51,848 nucleotides of DNA from Thalassococcus_A lentus. GTDB taxonomy: Bacteria; Pseudomonadota; Alphaproteobacteria; Rhodobacterales; Rhodobacteraceae. The stretch covers positions 1-51,848 of the forward strand of contig NZ_JAQIOY010000012.1 in NCBI RefSeq assembly GCF_028023555.1. Reading direction: 5' to 3'. Below, in pieces: positions 9,005 through 18,329 of this stretch. The notes below the pieces were generated by a model. The model was not told the origin of the DNA and ran no database searches. It saw only the letters and a list, made by a program, of their open reading frames with translations. The position numbers and the translations under genes are program-made. Position 1 is the stretch's first letter. The number at the start of each line of letters is the position of its first letter.

Positions 9005-9742
9005 TCAGCCAACCGGGCCGCAGACGTCGTAGCCTGTGGCGAGATAGTCCTGAGGAATATCAGGCAGCCGCATAAAGGTGACCCGGCGATTGACGGGTGC
9101 ATGAGGATTGTAGGTGTCCTTGAGCACGTATTCGCCAAAGCCAATCGGGTAGAGCGGCACATCAACATATGCACCCTGCAGGGCGCTTGTGACCGATCCG
9201 GCCCGCCGGTCCGAAAGACCGCAATTATAGCCGAACGATCCTTTCGCATCGGTATGACCGATCACGGCAAAGCTGGCCCCGGCCAACGCCGGATCCTGCA
9301 AGGCCCGCACCAGTGAGGCGATTTTGCCTTTCTGGTCATGGCGAATGTCGGCGCTGTTGTAGTCAAACTCGATCGTGATAGCGATTGCCGGAAGCACGAC
9401 TTTCTTGTCCGCCGGTGGCTTGGGTTGCGCATAGTCCAGCGGCTTGGCGGGAGGCTCTTCGACCTTGGTGACCTTGCCGCCATTCAGATCAAAGCTGAAC
9501 AGCTCGAATTCGACTGCATTCTCAAAGGTCAGCTCGGTGCTATCCCCGACCTGCAACCCAGAGCAATTCACCGCAGTTGCTTCGAAAAGGCAGGCCGCCA
9601 GCGGGTCTTTCGGCCCCTCGTCTTTCTGCATGATGATGTCGTCACCCCCTTCGCTGGGGATGAAGATTTCGCCTTGTTGCGCCCCGGCCAGCATTGGCAG
9701 GCCGAGGGCAAGAGCGGCGCTTAGGATTGCAGCGCTGCGCAT
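9005..9742 (-). CDS. OmpA-domain exported protein
   Basis: A 245-residue protein with a signal peptide (MRSAAILSAALALGLPMLAGAQQ) and a C-terminal OmpA-like peptidoglycan-binding domain (about 117-235). Within it, ITIEFDYNSADIR, AVIGHTDAKGSFGYNCGLSDRRA and VNRRVTF are the recognisable family blocks; the D and R of the TDAKG and DRR region contact diaminopimelate in the family. The middle part is proline- and lysine-rich and probably a linker. There is no lipobox and no beta-barrel, so it is likely periplasmic and bound to the wall. Its ATG follows the stop of the cytochrome gene by one base (TGAtATG), so the two are translationally coupled. Confidence 0.85.
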   Translation of the reverse strand: MRSAAILSAALALGLPMLAGAQQGEIFIPSEGGDDIIMQKDEGPKDPLAACLFEATAVNCSGLQVGDSTELTFENAVEFELFSFDLNGGKVTKVEEPPAKPLDYAQPKPPADKKVVLPAIAITIEFDYNSADIRHDQKGKIASLVRALQDPALAGASFAVIGHTDAKGSFGYNCGLSDRRAGSVTSALQGAYVDVPLYPIGFGEYVLKDTYNPHAPVNRRVTFMRLPDIPQDYLATGYDVCGPVG

Positions 9743-9743
9743 A

Positions 9744-12137
9744 TCAGTAGTCCTTTACGATGGCTGTAATCTGCGCCTTGGCCACATGTGGATTGTGGGT
9801 GCTGATAGCGCGGTAGTCGACGCCCGATCCGGACTTTTTGTCGTCCTTCTTGGTGTCCAGCGCCAGCAGTTCATGGCTCAGAGCGTTGTAGGCCTTGTCG
9901 TCCTGGAAGTAGGTGTCCTGACCGACAGCACATGAGAACTCGGAGGTTCCTTTGCGTTCATGTGCGATGGCTTCCTTCGAGCTGTTGCAGATCGCCAGAA
10001 TGGTCTCTTTGCCAGCTTCAGCCGCTGTCAGTGTTGCATTGCCCGGAGGGAAGACAAACTGACCACCTGCGGGGATCGCCGCATCAGGCAGATCGGGGTG
10101 CGGGTAGAGCACGCAGGACCGGTGCTGATCGTCAATGTTGATCAGAGTGAGGCGGCATTCGTGCCGTGGCTCGACGATGATCTTGACGCCTTCGCCCACC
10201 TTGTAGACCGGCTGGTTGGTGTAGACGGTCAGATGCGACTGGGTTGGTGCGCTGTGCTGGGCCGGAACATAGTCAGCCTGCTTTTGCTTCTGCACAGCCT
10301 GCGCATAGGGATCGGCAGCCTTGTCGACCACGACCTTGACTGGCTTTGGCTTGACGCCGGTCGCCTGCTGAACTGAATAGGACAAGGTAGCGGGTACAGG
10401 ATGATCGGTGAGGATCGGCTTGTATTCGGTGACCTTTGCCAAGAGCTGAGGATAGGCCACGGCCCATTCGTCCCGCGCGATTGGCGATTGATCCAGACGG
10501 GTCATCAGACCGGCAAGTTCATGCCCCACAAAGGGCATACGGCCGCGCAGTTCATCATCCGTCATGCCCAATTCATTGGCGGCCTGACTGAAATCGACAA
10601 ACTGATCAACATGATAGACGAACAGTCCCCGCACCGGCTCGAGTCCACCGGCCGTGATTTCGGGGTTCAGGCCCGCGCCGCGCATGGCGTTGGCAAATTG
10701 ATCGGTATCCGCCTGCATGATCGCGTTCACGGTTTCCTGACCGGGATAGATGGCGTCGATGGTCTGGCGTACTTCCGGTGACAGCGAGAAGTTGTTCATC
10801 GCCACATCGCGCACCTTGTCCTCGTTAAAGCGAATGCCTTTTGAGTGGCACGAGATGCACGAAATGCCGTTGACCACTTCGCCGGTGCCATCGGTGTAGT
10901 CATCATCCCGCACGATCTGGGTTGGGCCCACATCAAGACGGGCACCATCTGCGGTGTTCAGATAGTAGGCATGAAACCCGTTCGGCAGGGTAAAGATGCT
11001 TTCGCCGCCGTCGTGTTCAAAGGCCAGTTCTTCGCCGTAGGCCTCTTTTGGGCCCAGCGGGTATTCAAAGAAGCTTTGACGACCTTTGGAGCCGGCAAAG
11101 TCATAGGACGTCCAGAAAAACCCGGTGCCCATGGCATGGCGTTCGATCAGGCGGTTGTGCGTGGACACACCCGAATCCTGGAAACCGGCGCGGATCACTT
11201 GTTCGTCGCGGATGTTGCGCACCATGTCGAGGTTCAACATCTGCTCAAGTCCCTGAACCGTGTCCGGCAAGCCGAGCATGTCATAGTAAAGCGGCGAGAC
11301 CGAAGCCGTAGCTGCAAACCAGTCGGCGCGGATCACGGGGATCGTGGCGCCGGACAGATACTGCAGCTGGCTCAGATGCTTGTCGGTGTTCGATGACATG
11401 CCATAGGGATAGAGCTTTTCCAGATGTGACCATGTGTCATGATCCCAGTCCAGATCGGGCAGGAACACACGGAACAACACGCCATGTTCGTCCACAGGCT
11501 CAAACTTGTAGGGGGTCGGGTTCCACGACAGGGCGTTCATCAGTTTAACAGTCGCCTGACGATAGCCTTCGACATTTTCGGCGCTTACGTCCGGGTCGTT
11601 GTGTACTTCGCGCATCGAAAGATAGCGGATGCGGTCCTGACGATTGGTTGGCTGCGCCTGAAGATCCGCGTGGGCGAGGGCAAACAGCTCTTCCATCGGT
11701 ACGAATTCACGGGCGGGCGGCGCGGTTTCTGCCAGCGAAACGATCCATTGTTCGATGGTATCGATTTCAGCTTTGGTCGGGAAACAGTCCAGATTGTCAT
11801 AGCTGCAGTCATCAGGCATGGGCGGGGCTGCCGACGGCAGCATCACGGCGTGCAGTTTGGAGCTGTCAGCCTTGCCTTGCAGAACAAACTTGGGGTCTTG
11901 CGCCAGACGGCGAATGTCGAGCACGTGACCGAAGCCGGACTTGGCCTTGGTCATGCCTTCCTTCAAAGCGCCATCCTGATGGCACCGCGCACAGTGTTTG
12001 TCGAGAACGGCATAGGCTGCCGTCTCCATTTCCGTGGCATCGTCGGGCAGAGGCATCGCGTCATTGGCGTAGGCGGGGGCAGCGAAAAAGGCTGCCATCG
12101 CCAGGGCCGATGCCCGTATCATGGTAATGGGTGTCAT
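9744..12137 (-). CDS. Di-haem c-type cytochrome with DUF4384-like C-terminus
   Basis: A 797-residue exported protein. A signal peptide (residues 1-25, ending AYA) is followed by a cytochrome c motif CARCH at 49-53 and a second CISCH at about residue 425. A long central part, unknown to me, contains YLSMREVHNDPDV and similar segments. The C-terminal part, about 640-760, starting LTVYTNQPVYKVGEGVKI and including LTLINIDDQHRSCVLYPH, looks like the DUF4384 beta-sandwich that often accompanies secreted peptidases. Start ATG at 12137 has AAGGAG 6-7 nt upstream. It is the middle gene of a tight three-gene operon. A periplasmic electron-transfer or redox-sensing role is plausible; the substrate is unknown. 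Confidence 0.75.
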   Translation of the reverse strand: MTPITMIRASALAMAAFFAAPAYANDAMPLPDDATEMETAAYAVLDKHCARCHQDGALKEGMTKAKSGFGHVLDIRRLAQDPKFVLQGKADSSKLHAVMLPSAAPPMPDDCSYDNLDCFPTKAEIDTIEQWIVSLAETAPPAREFVPMEELFALAHADLQAQPTNRQDRIRYLSMREVHNDPDVSAENVEGYRQATVKLMNALSWNPTPYKFEPVDEHGVLFRVFLPDLDWDHDTWSHLEKLYPYGMSSNTDKHLSQLQYLSGATIPVIRADWFAATASVSPLYYDMLGLPDTVQGLEQMLNLDMVRNIRDEQVIRAGFQDSGVSTHNRLIERHAMGTGFFWTSYDFAGSKGRQSFFEYPLGPKEAYGEELAFEHDGGESIFTLPNGFHAYYLNTADGARLDVGPTQIVRDDDYTDGTGEVVNGISCISCHSKGIRFNEDKVRDVAMNNFSLSPEVRQTIDAIYPGQETVNAIMQADTDQFANAMRGAGLNPEITAGGLEPVRGLFVYHVDQFVDFSQAANELGMTDDELRGRMPFVGHELAGLMTRLDQSPIARDEWAVAYPQLLAKVTEYKPILTDHPVPATLSYSVQQATGVKPKPVKVVVDKAADPYAQAVQKQKQADYVPAQHSAPTQSHLTVYTNQPVYKVGEGVKIIVEPRHECRLTLINIDDQHRSCVLYPHPDLPDAAIPAGGQFVFPPGNATLTAAEAGKETILAICNSSKEAIAHERKGTSEFSCAVGQDTYFQDDKAYNALSHELLALDTKKDDKKSGSGVDYRAISTHNPHVAKAQITAIVKDY

Positions 12138-12169
12138 TTCTAATCTCCTTTTTCGTCTCGTCGCAGCGA

Positions 12170-14332
12170 TCAGTTGCAGCTGATCGACAGGTATTTCTGT
12201 GAGGACCAGCCGGTTGCGTTTGCCTGGCCCCAGTTGGGGTTCTTGCAGCCACCGGACCAGCACTGGACCTTGGCCCAACCATTGGAGCGCGCCAGAACCT
12301 TGAGCCGGTCACCCAGATAGGTTTCGGAAATCTTCTGGTTGCGTGTGCTCGGACCTGTCCGCATCGACAGGAAGCTGTTGTTGCCACCATGTGAGCGCGG
12401 GCTGAGTTTGACGACATTGGCCCAGCACGTGCGCTTGGCGCTGACTTTGGTGCTGGACAGCAGGGGGGTGTAGACCCAGCCCAAGCGGCCGTCTGGGATC
12501 CGGATCCGTGACCACTTGCCAGAGTTGCCGATAACGACAACGGTGCTGCCTGTGCGAACAACGGTGATGATGCTGTTGTTCGTGCCGGGGCCGGTGCGCA
12601 CATTCAGTTCACCATCCGAGCTGTTGACCCACATGGTCTTTTCGACCGTGCCGCCACCGCCGCCGCCGCCCGAACTGCCGCCGTTCCACAACACTTCGGC
12701 TACGAAATTCGCACCGCCAGAGCAGTAGCTGTCGCTGGGCACTTCGCCTGTCGAAACTCGTTGTTGGATACGCCAAGCAGCCTCGGAACGCTTGAGCGTT
12801 GCGACCGCGACACCGTAGTACCCGTTGTTCGACTGGAACATGCGAATGCCGCTGCGACCCGGGAACCGCTGATTGATAAACGCGGTCGCCGCAGAAATGC
12901 TCTGACGTGAGGCGACCATGAAATAGCAGTTGTTCGAGCCAAGGTTGTAGTTCCCAGCGATGACACGAACGCCACTATTGTCTGGTTTCGGAGCAGGCGC
13001 GTTTGGCGTGTTCAGATAGGTGATACGATTGATGATCGCCTGTCCAATGCAGCTGACCGATGCGCCGCAGGCATCACGTTCGGACAACAGCCATGCGCGT
13101 TGCTGTGCCGCCGTGCTGCGACCGGACTGACCTTTGTAGGCTGCGTCGAGGTCGGCATCCAGATTGGCGAGATAGGCGCTGCCGCAGATCGCCGTTTCGG
13201 TTGCCGACATGCCGCTATCCGCGCACCATGGGCGCAGCTTTGGTGTTTCCACCACCTTTGGCGGTTCTACGGGCTTTTCAACAGTGTCGACCGGGGCTTC
13301 CTTGCATTGGGTTTGCAGATAGTTCTGCGCGAACGGTGCATAGGCATGGGCCGAACAAGTTTGCAGATAGGCCTCATAGCCAAAGCACTGGTTAAACGCC
13401 TTGGCTTCGTTCCAGATCGCGTCACACGGATCAGCCGCGCTGTCGATCGGCGTTTCATCCGTGCGTGTGCCGCCGCCACCGCCGACACCGACAAGCGCCG
13501 CTTCCAGCACTTCAGAGCGGTCCAGAATTTCCCGCATCGGGATTGCAAAGTTCACGCTGTCTTTCTTGGAACCCGCATGGTGCAGGCCAATAACCATCTG
13601 CAAAGATGCATCAATCACTGGCGAGCCCGAGTTTCCGGGCAGAGTATCGCAGGTATGCAGCAACCGTTTCTTGGATACTGCAGGACTGTTTGCGCCGCAT
13701 TTTTCGCGGCTGATACGCTGGGCTTCGCCCATGGGGTGCCCGATCACCCAATAGGGGTCGCGGTCCTTTGGTTCTTTGTCAGACAGCTTCAGCTTGCCAA
13801 ACTCGGCCGAAGGATTGCCCATCACACGCAGCAGCGAATAGTCGAGATCCTTATGCGACTCGACCGGTGTCGGAAGAACCACGTAGGTCTTTGTTCCTTC
13901 TTCGACGCCGGTCTGCCGGTATCCGGCGACAAACTGCACCGCTTCGATCCGGCTTGCCCCGGTGCGCTCGTTGTCAAGAATGCCCGGCACGCAGTGATGG
14001 TTGGTCAGAAGGTGGTCTTCATCCACAATAAAGGCCGTACAGGGGAATATGCCCTTGTCCGTCAAAATATCGAGGCGCCCTACAGACAATCCGATGCGTG
14101 CAAAAATGCTGTCGGTCGAATAGTTTGTGATGCTCTCGTTGTTATAGCTGCCGACTGACAGCTCTAACGTGATGTCGTTGTCACCGGCTGACTGGTTCTT
14201 GTTCAGCACGACGTTGCCGAAACTGGCAGAATCGAAGCCGACGAAGTCCTGTTGAGCGCTGGCCGTCATTGGCGCGCTCAGGGCAGCAGCGAGGCAGGTC
14301 ATAGCAAGGTATTTTCGCACGGGATCCCCCAT
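12170..14332 (-). CDS. Exported S1-family serine peptidase with LprI-like and SH3 domains
   Basis: A roughly 720-residue secreted protein. A signal peptide ending ASA-QQ is followed by a trypsin-like domain with a complete triad: H113 (LLTNHHCV), D164 (DLDYSLL), S235 (LPGNSGSPV). After a linker comes a DUF1311/LprI-like segment (about 375-450: WCADSGMSATETAICGS ... QQRAWLLSERDACG). A Gly-rich linker leads to two bacterial SH3 modules (LNVRTGPG and LSMRTGPST), which usually bind the cell wall. The ATG at 14332 is used; a GTG at 14320 with GGGGGA just upstream is an equally good start and gives a cleaner signal peptide. First gene of the operon with the cytochrome and OmpA-like protein. Confidence 0.82.
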   Translation of the reverse strand: MGDPVRKYLAMTCLAAALSAPMTASAQQDFVGFDSASFGNVVLNKNQSAGDNDITLELSVGSYNNESITNYSTDSIFARIGLSVGRLDILTDKGIFPCTAFIVDEDHLLTNHHCVPGILDNERTGASRIEAVQFVAGYRQTGVEEGTKTYVVLPTPVESHKDLDYSLLRVMGNPSAEFGKLKLSDKEPKDRDPYWVIGHPMGEAQRISREKCGANSPAVSKKRLLHTCDTLPGNSGSPVIDASLQMVIGLHHAGSKKDSVNFAIPMREILDRSEVLEAALVGVGGGGGTRTDETPIDSAADPCDAIWNEAKAFNQCFGYEAYLQTCSAHAYAPFAQNYLQTQCKEAPVDTVEKPVEPPKVVETPKLRPWCADSGMSATETAICGSAYLANLDADLDAAYKGQSGRSTAAQQRAWLLSERDACGASVSCIGQAIINRITYLNTPNAPAPKPDNSGVRVIAGNYNLGSNNCYFMVASRQSISAATAFINQRFPGRSGIRMFQSNNGYYGVAVATLKRSEAAWRIQQRVSTGEVPSDSYCSGGANFVAEVLWNGGSSGGGGGGGTVEKTMWVNSSDGELNVRTGPGTNNSIITVVRTGSTVVVIGNSGKWSRIRIPDGRLGWVYTPLLSSTKVSAKRTCWANVVKLSPRSHGGNNSFLSMRTGPSTRNQKISETYLGDRLKVLARSNGWAKVQCWSGGCKNPNWGQANATGWSSQKYLSISCN

Positions 14333-14365
14333 CAGCAATAAATCGAAACAAACAACTGTGGTGAT

Positions 14366-14398
14366 GTTCGTTCACGCAGGGGCAACCTGTCAACGAAC
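14366..14398. promoter_or_regulatory. Inverted repeat upstream of the peptidase operon
   Basis: GTTCGTT (14366-14372) and AACGAAC (14392-14398) form a perfect 7-bp inverted repeat separated by 19 bp, 34 bp upstream of the peptidase start. It may be an operator or a leader hairpin; nothing identifies the regulator. Confidence 0.35.
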
Positions 14399-14473
14399 GA
14401 AAACCTTACCTTTTGGCCGCCAAGGGGTAGATGTTGGGGCATCTAGACCGCGAATCCGCTGGGCTAGAGCGAC

Positions 14474-15199
14474 TTACAACACGCGGGACAGGAACGACTT
14501 TGTCCGATCTTGTTCGGGAGTTTCAAAGATCTGAGATGGGGTTCCGGCCTCTAGGATTCGCCCGTTGTCCAAAAAACAGACCAGATCCGCCAGCTCACGC
14601 GCGAAACCCATTTCGTGTGTCGCCAGAACCATGGTCATGCCCTGCATGCGCAACGCGCGCAGCACGTCCAGAACCTCGCCCACCAATTCGGGATCCAGCG
14701 CCGAGGTGATCTCATCGAACAGCATTACCTCAGGTTCCATGGCAAGCGCCCGCACGATCGCAACCCGTTGTTGTTGGCCCCCGGACAGTTGATCGGGATA
14801 GTGATCCATCCTGTCAGCAAGGCCGAACCGTTCAAACAAGGCGGAGACCGGCGCTTTCAGAGCGTCACGGCTCAGGCCTTTGGCGCGGCGCGGTGCCAGC
14901 ATGACATTTTCAGCGGCGGTCATATGCGGAAAGAGATTGAAGGATTGGAACACCATTCCAATTCTGCGCCGTACAGGCTGCGGATCGAGGCCCGGTTCGG
15001 AAATATCCTGCCCGTCGAGCCAGATCGCACCGTCGTCGATCGGTTCAAGCAAATTCATGCAGCGCAACAGGGTTGATTTCCCCGACCCCGACGCGCCGAT
15101 CAGACACACCATCTGACCTTTGCCGATTTCCAGATCAATGCCATCCAGAACCACGTTCGAGCCAAAGGATTTCTGGATGTTTTCAAGTCGCAAGACCAT
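14474..15199 (-). CDS. Polar amino-acid ABC transporter, ATP-binding subunit
   Basis: A 241-residue GlnQ/HisP-type ATPase. Walker A GASGSGKST (about 35-43), Q-loop in MVFQSFNLFPHMT, signature LSGGQQQR, Walker B VMLFDEITSALDPE and H-loop ATHEMGF are all present. The substitution of P by I in DEITSALD is mild. The ATG overlaps the stop of the permease gene (ATGA at 15199), so the two are co-translated. It energises uptake of a polar amino acid or related compound with the neighbouring permease and binding protein; the substrate cannot be told. Confidence 0.9.
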   Translation of the reverse strand: MVLRLENIQKSFGSNVVLDGIDLEIGKGQMVCLIGASGSGKSTLLRCMNLLEPIDDGAIWLDGQDISEPGLDPQPVRRRIGMVFQSFNLFPHMTAAENVMLAPRRAKGLSRDALKAPVSALFERFGLADRMDHYPDQLSGGQQQRVAIVRALAMEPEVMLFDEITSALDPELVGEVLDVLRALRMQGMTMVLATHEMGFARELADLVCFLDNGRILEAGTPSQIFETPEQDRTKSFLSRVL

Positions 15200-16020
15200 C
15201 AGCTGCGCGCCTTTCGCTGCCGGTTCATCAGGTAGTCGGCATAGCGTGTGGCCGGGATCGTCAGGCACAGAAAGATGATCGCAGCGCCAACATAGGGCGT
15301 GAAATTGGCCATGAGGGATTTGTAGACGCCCGCCTGCCGAAAAATCTCGACCGGGCCGATAAAGGACAGCAGTGCCACATCCTTTTGCAAGGCGATAAAC
15401 AGATTCATGTTGGCGGGAACGACCCGTCGGATGGCCTGTGGCAGCACGACAAACCGCATGGCGTCCGATGGCGACAGCCCGAGCGACAATGCAGCCGAGC
15501 GCTGGCTTTGATGGACGCTTTCAATACCAGAGCGGATGACCTCGGCAACATAGGCCGCATAGACAAGGATCAGCGCGAGACTGCCCCAGATGTAAGGTGA
15601 ATTCCAAGGTCGCGGCAGGCCGAGGCCGGGGATGCCAAAGCCGATCAGGTAGATCACAAGGATAACCGGCAACCCACGAAACACATCGGTGTACAGGATT
15701 GCCAGCAAGCGCAGTGGATAGAGGGCGGGGTTTCGGATGTCGCGCATCAGAGCGACAGCCAAACCAAGCAGCGCAATCAGCGGCGCACACCAAGCAAAGA
15801 TCGCCACATCCAGCACGAAGGCATTCAGAAGACCGGGAAACGTCTTGGCAAACACCTCGGCATTGAAAAAGCTGCGCTTGACGGCTTCCCAACCCGGGGC
15901 AAGCGGGATCAGCACCACCAATGCCACCAATACGGCAACTGTTGAGCCGACGGCCAAGGTGGTCGCACGCCTGCGCTGTCGCGCCTCAAAAGCCTGCCGG
16001 CGGGTAAGTGTCTGGGTCAT
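15199..16020 (-). CDS. Polar amino-acid ABC transporter, permease
   Basis: A 273-residue inner-membrane permease of the HisM/GlnP type. It has a basic N-terminus, a first membrane helix at about 22-42 and further helices. The EAA-loop sequence near VIRSGIESVHQSQRSAALSLGLSPSDAMRFVVLPQAIRR (residues ~173-212) contacts the ATPase. Only one permease gene is present, so the channel is probably a homodimer. It lies between the binding-protein gene and the ATPase gene. Confidence 0.9.
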   Translation of the reverse strand: MTQTLTRRQAFEARQRRRATTLAVGSTVAVLVALVVLIPLAPGWEAVKRSFFNAEVFAKTFPGLLNAFVLDVAIFAWCAPLIALLGLAVALMRDIRNPALYPLRLLAILYTDVFRGLPVILVIYLIGFGIPGLGLPRPWNSPYIWGSLALILVYAAYVAEVIRSGIESVHQSQRSAALSLGLSPSDAMRFVVLPQAIRRVVPANMNLFIALQKDVALLSFIGPVEIFRQAGVYKSLMANFTPYVGAAIIFLCLTIPATRYADYLMNRQRKARS

Positions 16021-16044
16021 GGCGCCTCAGTTAAGGGTAGGGGC

Positions 16045-16107
16045 GGGGGCATTGCCCCCTTTTTGGCCGGCGGCCAATTCACCCCCGAAGTATTTTGAAC
16101 ACCAAAG
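16045..16107. repeat. Hairpins and intergenic repeat between binding-protein and permease genes
   Basis: GGGGGC (16045-16050) pairs with GCCCCC (16054-16059), followed by TTTTT on the plus strand. TTGGCCG (16063-16069) pairs with CGGCCAA (16071-16077). The tail CCCCCGAAGTATTTTGAAC is the same intergenic form seen at 1-64 and near 37580. Within an operon such hairpins often protect the upstream binding-protein mRNA and lower expression of the genes after it; that role is inferred. Confidence 0.45.
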
Positions 16108-16113
16108 CGGTGG

Positions 16114-16929
16114 TCAGCGGATCACAGGAACGCCTGTTGTTTCCTGCAGCCACTGGGCTTCGATTTCTGCGAGTTTGCCGCTGTCTTTCAGCGACGAGAT
16201 CGCGGCATCAACGCATTCCTTGAGGGGATTCCCTTCCTCCATGAGCAAACCGAAATTGTCAGGGTTCGGTGCCGCGTCTGGCAGGAATTGCCCCAGAATC
16301 GCGCCGTTGTTGACCACCACGGCAGACAGGTAAAGCGCGGTTGGCAAATCAAACAATGCGGCATCGATTTGCCCGGCCTGCATGGCCGCCGTGACGTCCG
16401 TGTTATCCCCGTAGAGCAGCGGATCTTTTTCAGGCTGGATCAGGTCTTGCAGCATGGGAACCGCAGTGGTGTTGGCATCTGCGCCCCAGATCAGGCCCTT
16501 GAGGCTGTCGACGGATGCGGTTGCGCCGCCATCAATCACCGACTGAGTCGTCAGTACGGCCATCGGAGATGTGTAGTAGGGCTGTGAGAAATCGACCATC
16601 TTGTCGCGTTCTTCGGTGATCGAGAACTGCTGAAGATTGAAGTCGAAATCCTTGGCGCCGGGCTGGATCGACTGGTCGAAGCTGGTACGAACCCATGTGA
16701 CCTGTTCGTCGGAAAACCCCATTTCAGAGGCAACAGCGTAGGCGACAGCGGCCTCAAACCCTTGTTTGCTTTCGGGGGCGTCGTCCATGACCCATGGATA
16801 ATAGGCCGGGTTACCGGTCGCGATGGTCAGAGTGCCGTCGGTGATTGTCTTGCCAGCGGCACAGTCGCCTTGCGCCAGTGCGCCGGTTGCCAGTGTCACT
16901 GCCAAGGCGGAAGTGGTTAGAAGCTTCAT
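16114..16929 (-). CDS. Polar amino-acid ABC transporter, substrate-binding protein
   Basis: A 271-residue periplasmic protein of the SBP_bac_3 family. The signal peptide MKLLTTSALAVTLATGALAQ is followed by KTITDGTLTIATGNPAYYPWV, the usual beginning of the ligand-binding lobe. GFEAAVAYAVASEMGF and WVRTSFDQSIQPGAKDFDFNLQQFSIT are typical family segments. ATG at 16929 has AGGGGA upstream. Separated by 93 bp with hairpins from the permease gene. It delivers an unidentified amino acid or small carboxylate to the permease. Confidence 0.88.
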   Translation of the reverse strand: MKLLTTSALAVTLATGALAQGDCAAGKTITDGTLTIATGNPAYYPWVMDDAPESKQGFEAAVAYAVASEMGFSDEQVTWVRTSFDQSIQPGAKDFDFNLQQFSITEERDKMVDFSQPYYTSPMAVLTTQSVIDGGATASVDSLKGLIWGADANTTAVPMLQDLIQPEKDPLLYGDNTDVTAAMQAGQIDAALFDLPTALYLSAVVVNNGAILGQFLPDAAPNPDNFGLLMEEGNPLKECVDAAISSLKDSGKLAEIEAQWLQETTGVPVIR

Positions 16930-17052
16930 GTTGTTCCCCTGCGATTGTGTGCCATCAGATTTGCCGCAGGGCGCGCCCTTGTCCAGTGGTTTGGCTCTGC
17001 AATCTGCGCGCAGTGCAATGCAGAGCCATTGGTCTGGTCGTATTCCGGGCAA

Positions 17053-18216
17053 TCAGGACCAGTCGCCGGAAAAGCCCTTGGGCACCATCAGGATGTCCCG
17101 ATCAACGCCGGTGATGTTTCGATGTCCACACAGCGCCATCGAACTGTCCAGTTCCTTGTGGATGACCTCCAGTGCCTGCGTGACACCCTTTTGGCCATGT
17201 GCGCCCAGTCCATAAACATAGGCCCGCCCGATCCAGGCACCCTTGGCGCCCATGGCGCAGGCTTTCAGCACGTCCTGACCGGATCGAATACCGCTGTCCA
17301 TATGCACTTCGATCTTGTCACCAACCGCGTCGACAATAGGCTCCAAAGCGCGAATGGACGACAAAGCACCGTCCAGCTGGCGGCCGCCGTGGTTGGAAAC
17401 GACGATCGCATCGGCGCCAACGTTGCAGGCCTCCAATGCATCACGTGGGTCCATGATGCCCTTGATGATCAAAGGGCCATCCCACATTTTGCGGAACTCG
17501 CGAATACGGTCCCAGTTCAGGGACTGGTCAAAGGCCTGCGCAGTCCAGCTGGACAGCGATGACGGATCCTTTACGCCCTTGGCATGGCCAACGATGTTTC
17601 CGAAAAACCGCCGTTTGGTAGACAGCATGCCCAGACCCCATTGAACCTTGGTCATCATGTTGGCAACCGAAGAGGGCGTAAGTTTGGGCGGGGCGGACAG
17701 GCCATTCTTTAGGTCCTTGTGACGCTGGCCCAGCAGCTGCAAATCGACCGTGATCACAGCGGCCGAGCATTTGGCCTCTTTCGCGCGATCAAACAGCCGC
17801 TGCATGAAATCGTCGTCTTTGAGCGTGTAAACCTGCATCCAGAACGGAGCGCTCGTATTGGCCGCCACATCTTCGATGGAGCAGATCGACATGGTCGAAA
17901 GACAGTAGGGCACGCCAAATTTCTCGGCGGCCTTGGCGGCCATGATTTCACCGTCGTAGTGTTGCATGCCGGTCAGACCGACCGGGGCCAGCGCGACAGG
18001 CATCGTCACATCCTGTCCGATCAGCTGTGTCTGGGTCGAACGGTTTGCCATATCGACGGCCACACGCTGCCGCAGGTAAATATCGTCGAAGTCCGAACTG
18101 TTTTCCCGGAAGGTCTGTTCGGTCCAACTGCCGCTTTCGCAGTAGTCGTAAAACATTTTGGGCACGCGCCGTTTGTAGATGCGTTTCAGGTCGGCGATTT
18201 CCGTAATGACGGGCAT
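17053..18216 (-). CDS. lldD: FMN-dependent alpha-hydroxyacid dehydrogenase (L-lactate dehydrogenase type)
   Basis: A 387-residue flavoenzyme that oxidises an L-2-hydroxyacid, most likely lactate, passing electrons to the respiratory chain at the inner membrane. The N-terminus has DYCESGSWTEQTFRENSSDF; the catalytic and FMN-binding block is IVVSNHGGRQLDGALSSI with the active-site His; EVHMDSGIRSGQDVLKA and GAKGAWIGRAYVYGLGA bind the FMN phosphate. Length fits LldD (about 380-396). It is upstream of an amino-acid ABC transporter on the same strand with a 123-bp gap, so it may be co-regulated with it. Related glycolate or mandelate oxidases are alternatives. Confidence 0.88.
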   Translation of the reverse strand: MPVITEIADLKRIYKRRVPKMFYDYCESGSWTEQTFRENSSDFDDIYLRQRVAVDMANRSTQTQLIGQDVTMPVALAPVGLTGMQHYDGEIMAAKAAEKFGVPYCLSTMSICSIEDVAANTSAPFWMQVYTLKDDDFMQRLFDRAKEAKCSAAVITVDLQLLGQRHKDLKNGLSAPPKLTPSSVANMMTKVQWGLGMLSTKRRFFGNIVGHAKGVKDPSSLSSWTAQAFDQSLNWDRIREFRKMWDGPLIIKGIMDPRDALEACNVGADAIVVSNHGGRQLDGALSSIRALEPIVDAVGDKIEVHMDSGIRSGQDVLKACAMGAKGAWIGRAYVYGLGAHGQKGVTQALEVIHKELDSSMALCGHRNITGVDRDILMVPKGFSGDWS

Positions 18217-18329
18217 ATCTGAGCCTTTTTGCAGTATTGGTATGCTTTTCTTACCGATTTGGGCGCAAAGCGCAATGCGACAGGGTGCACAGCATCAAAG
18301 ATTTGCCCAGACTATCACGATTGCAAAGG

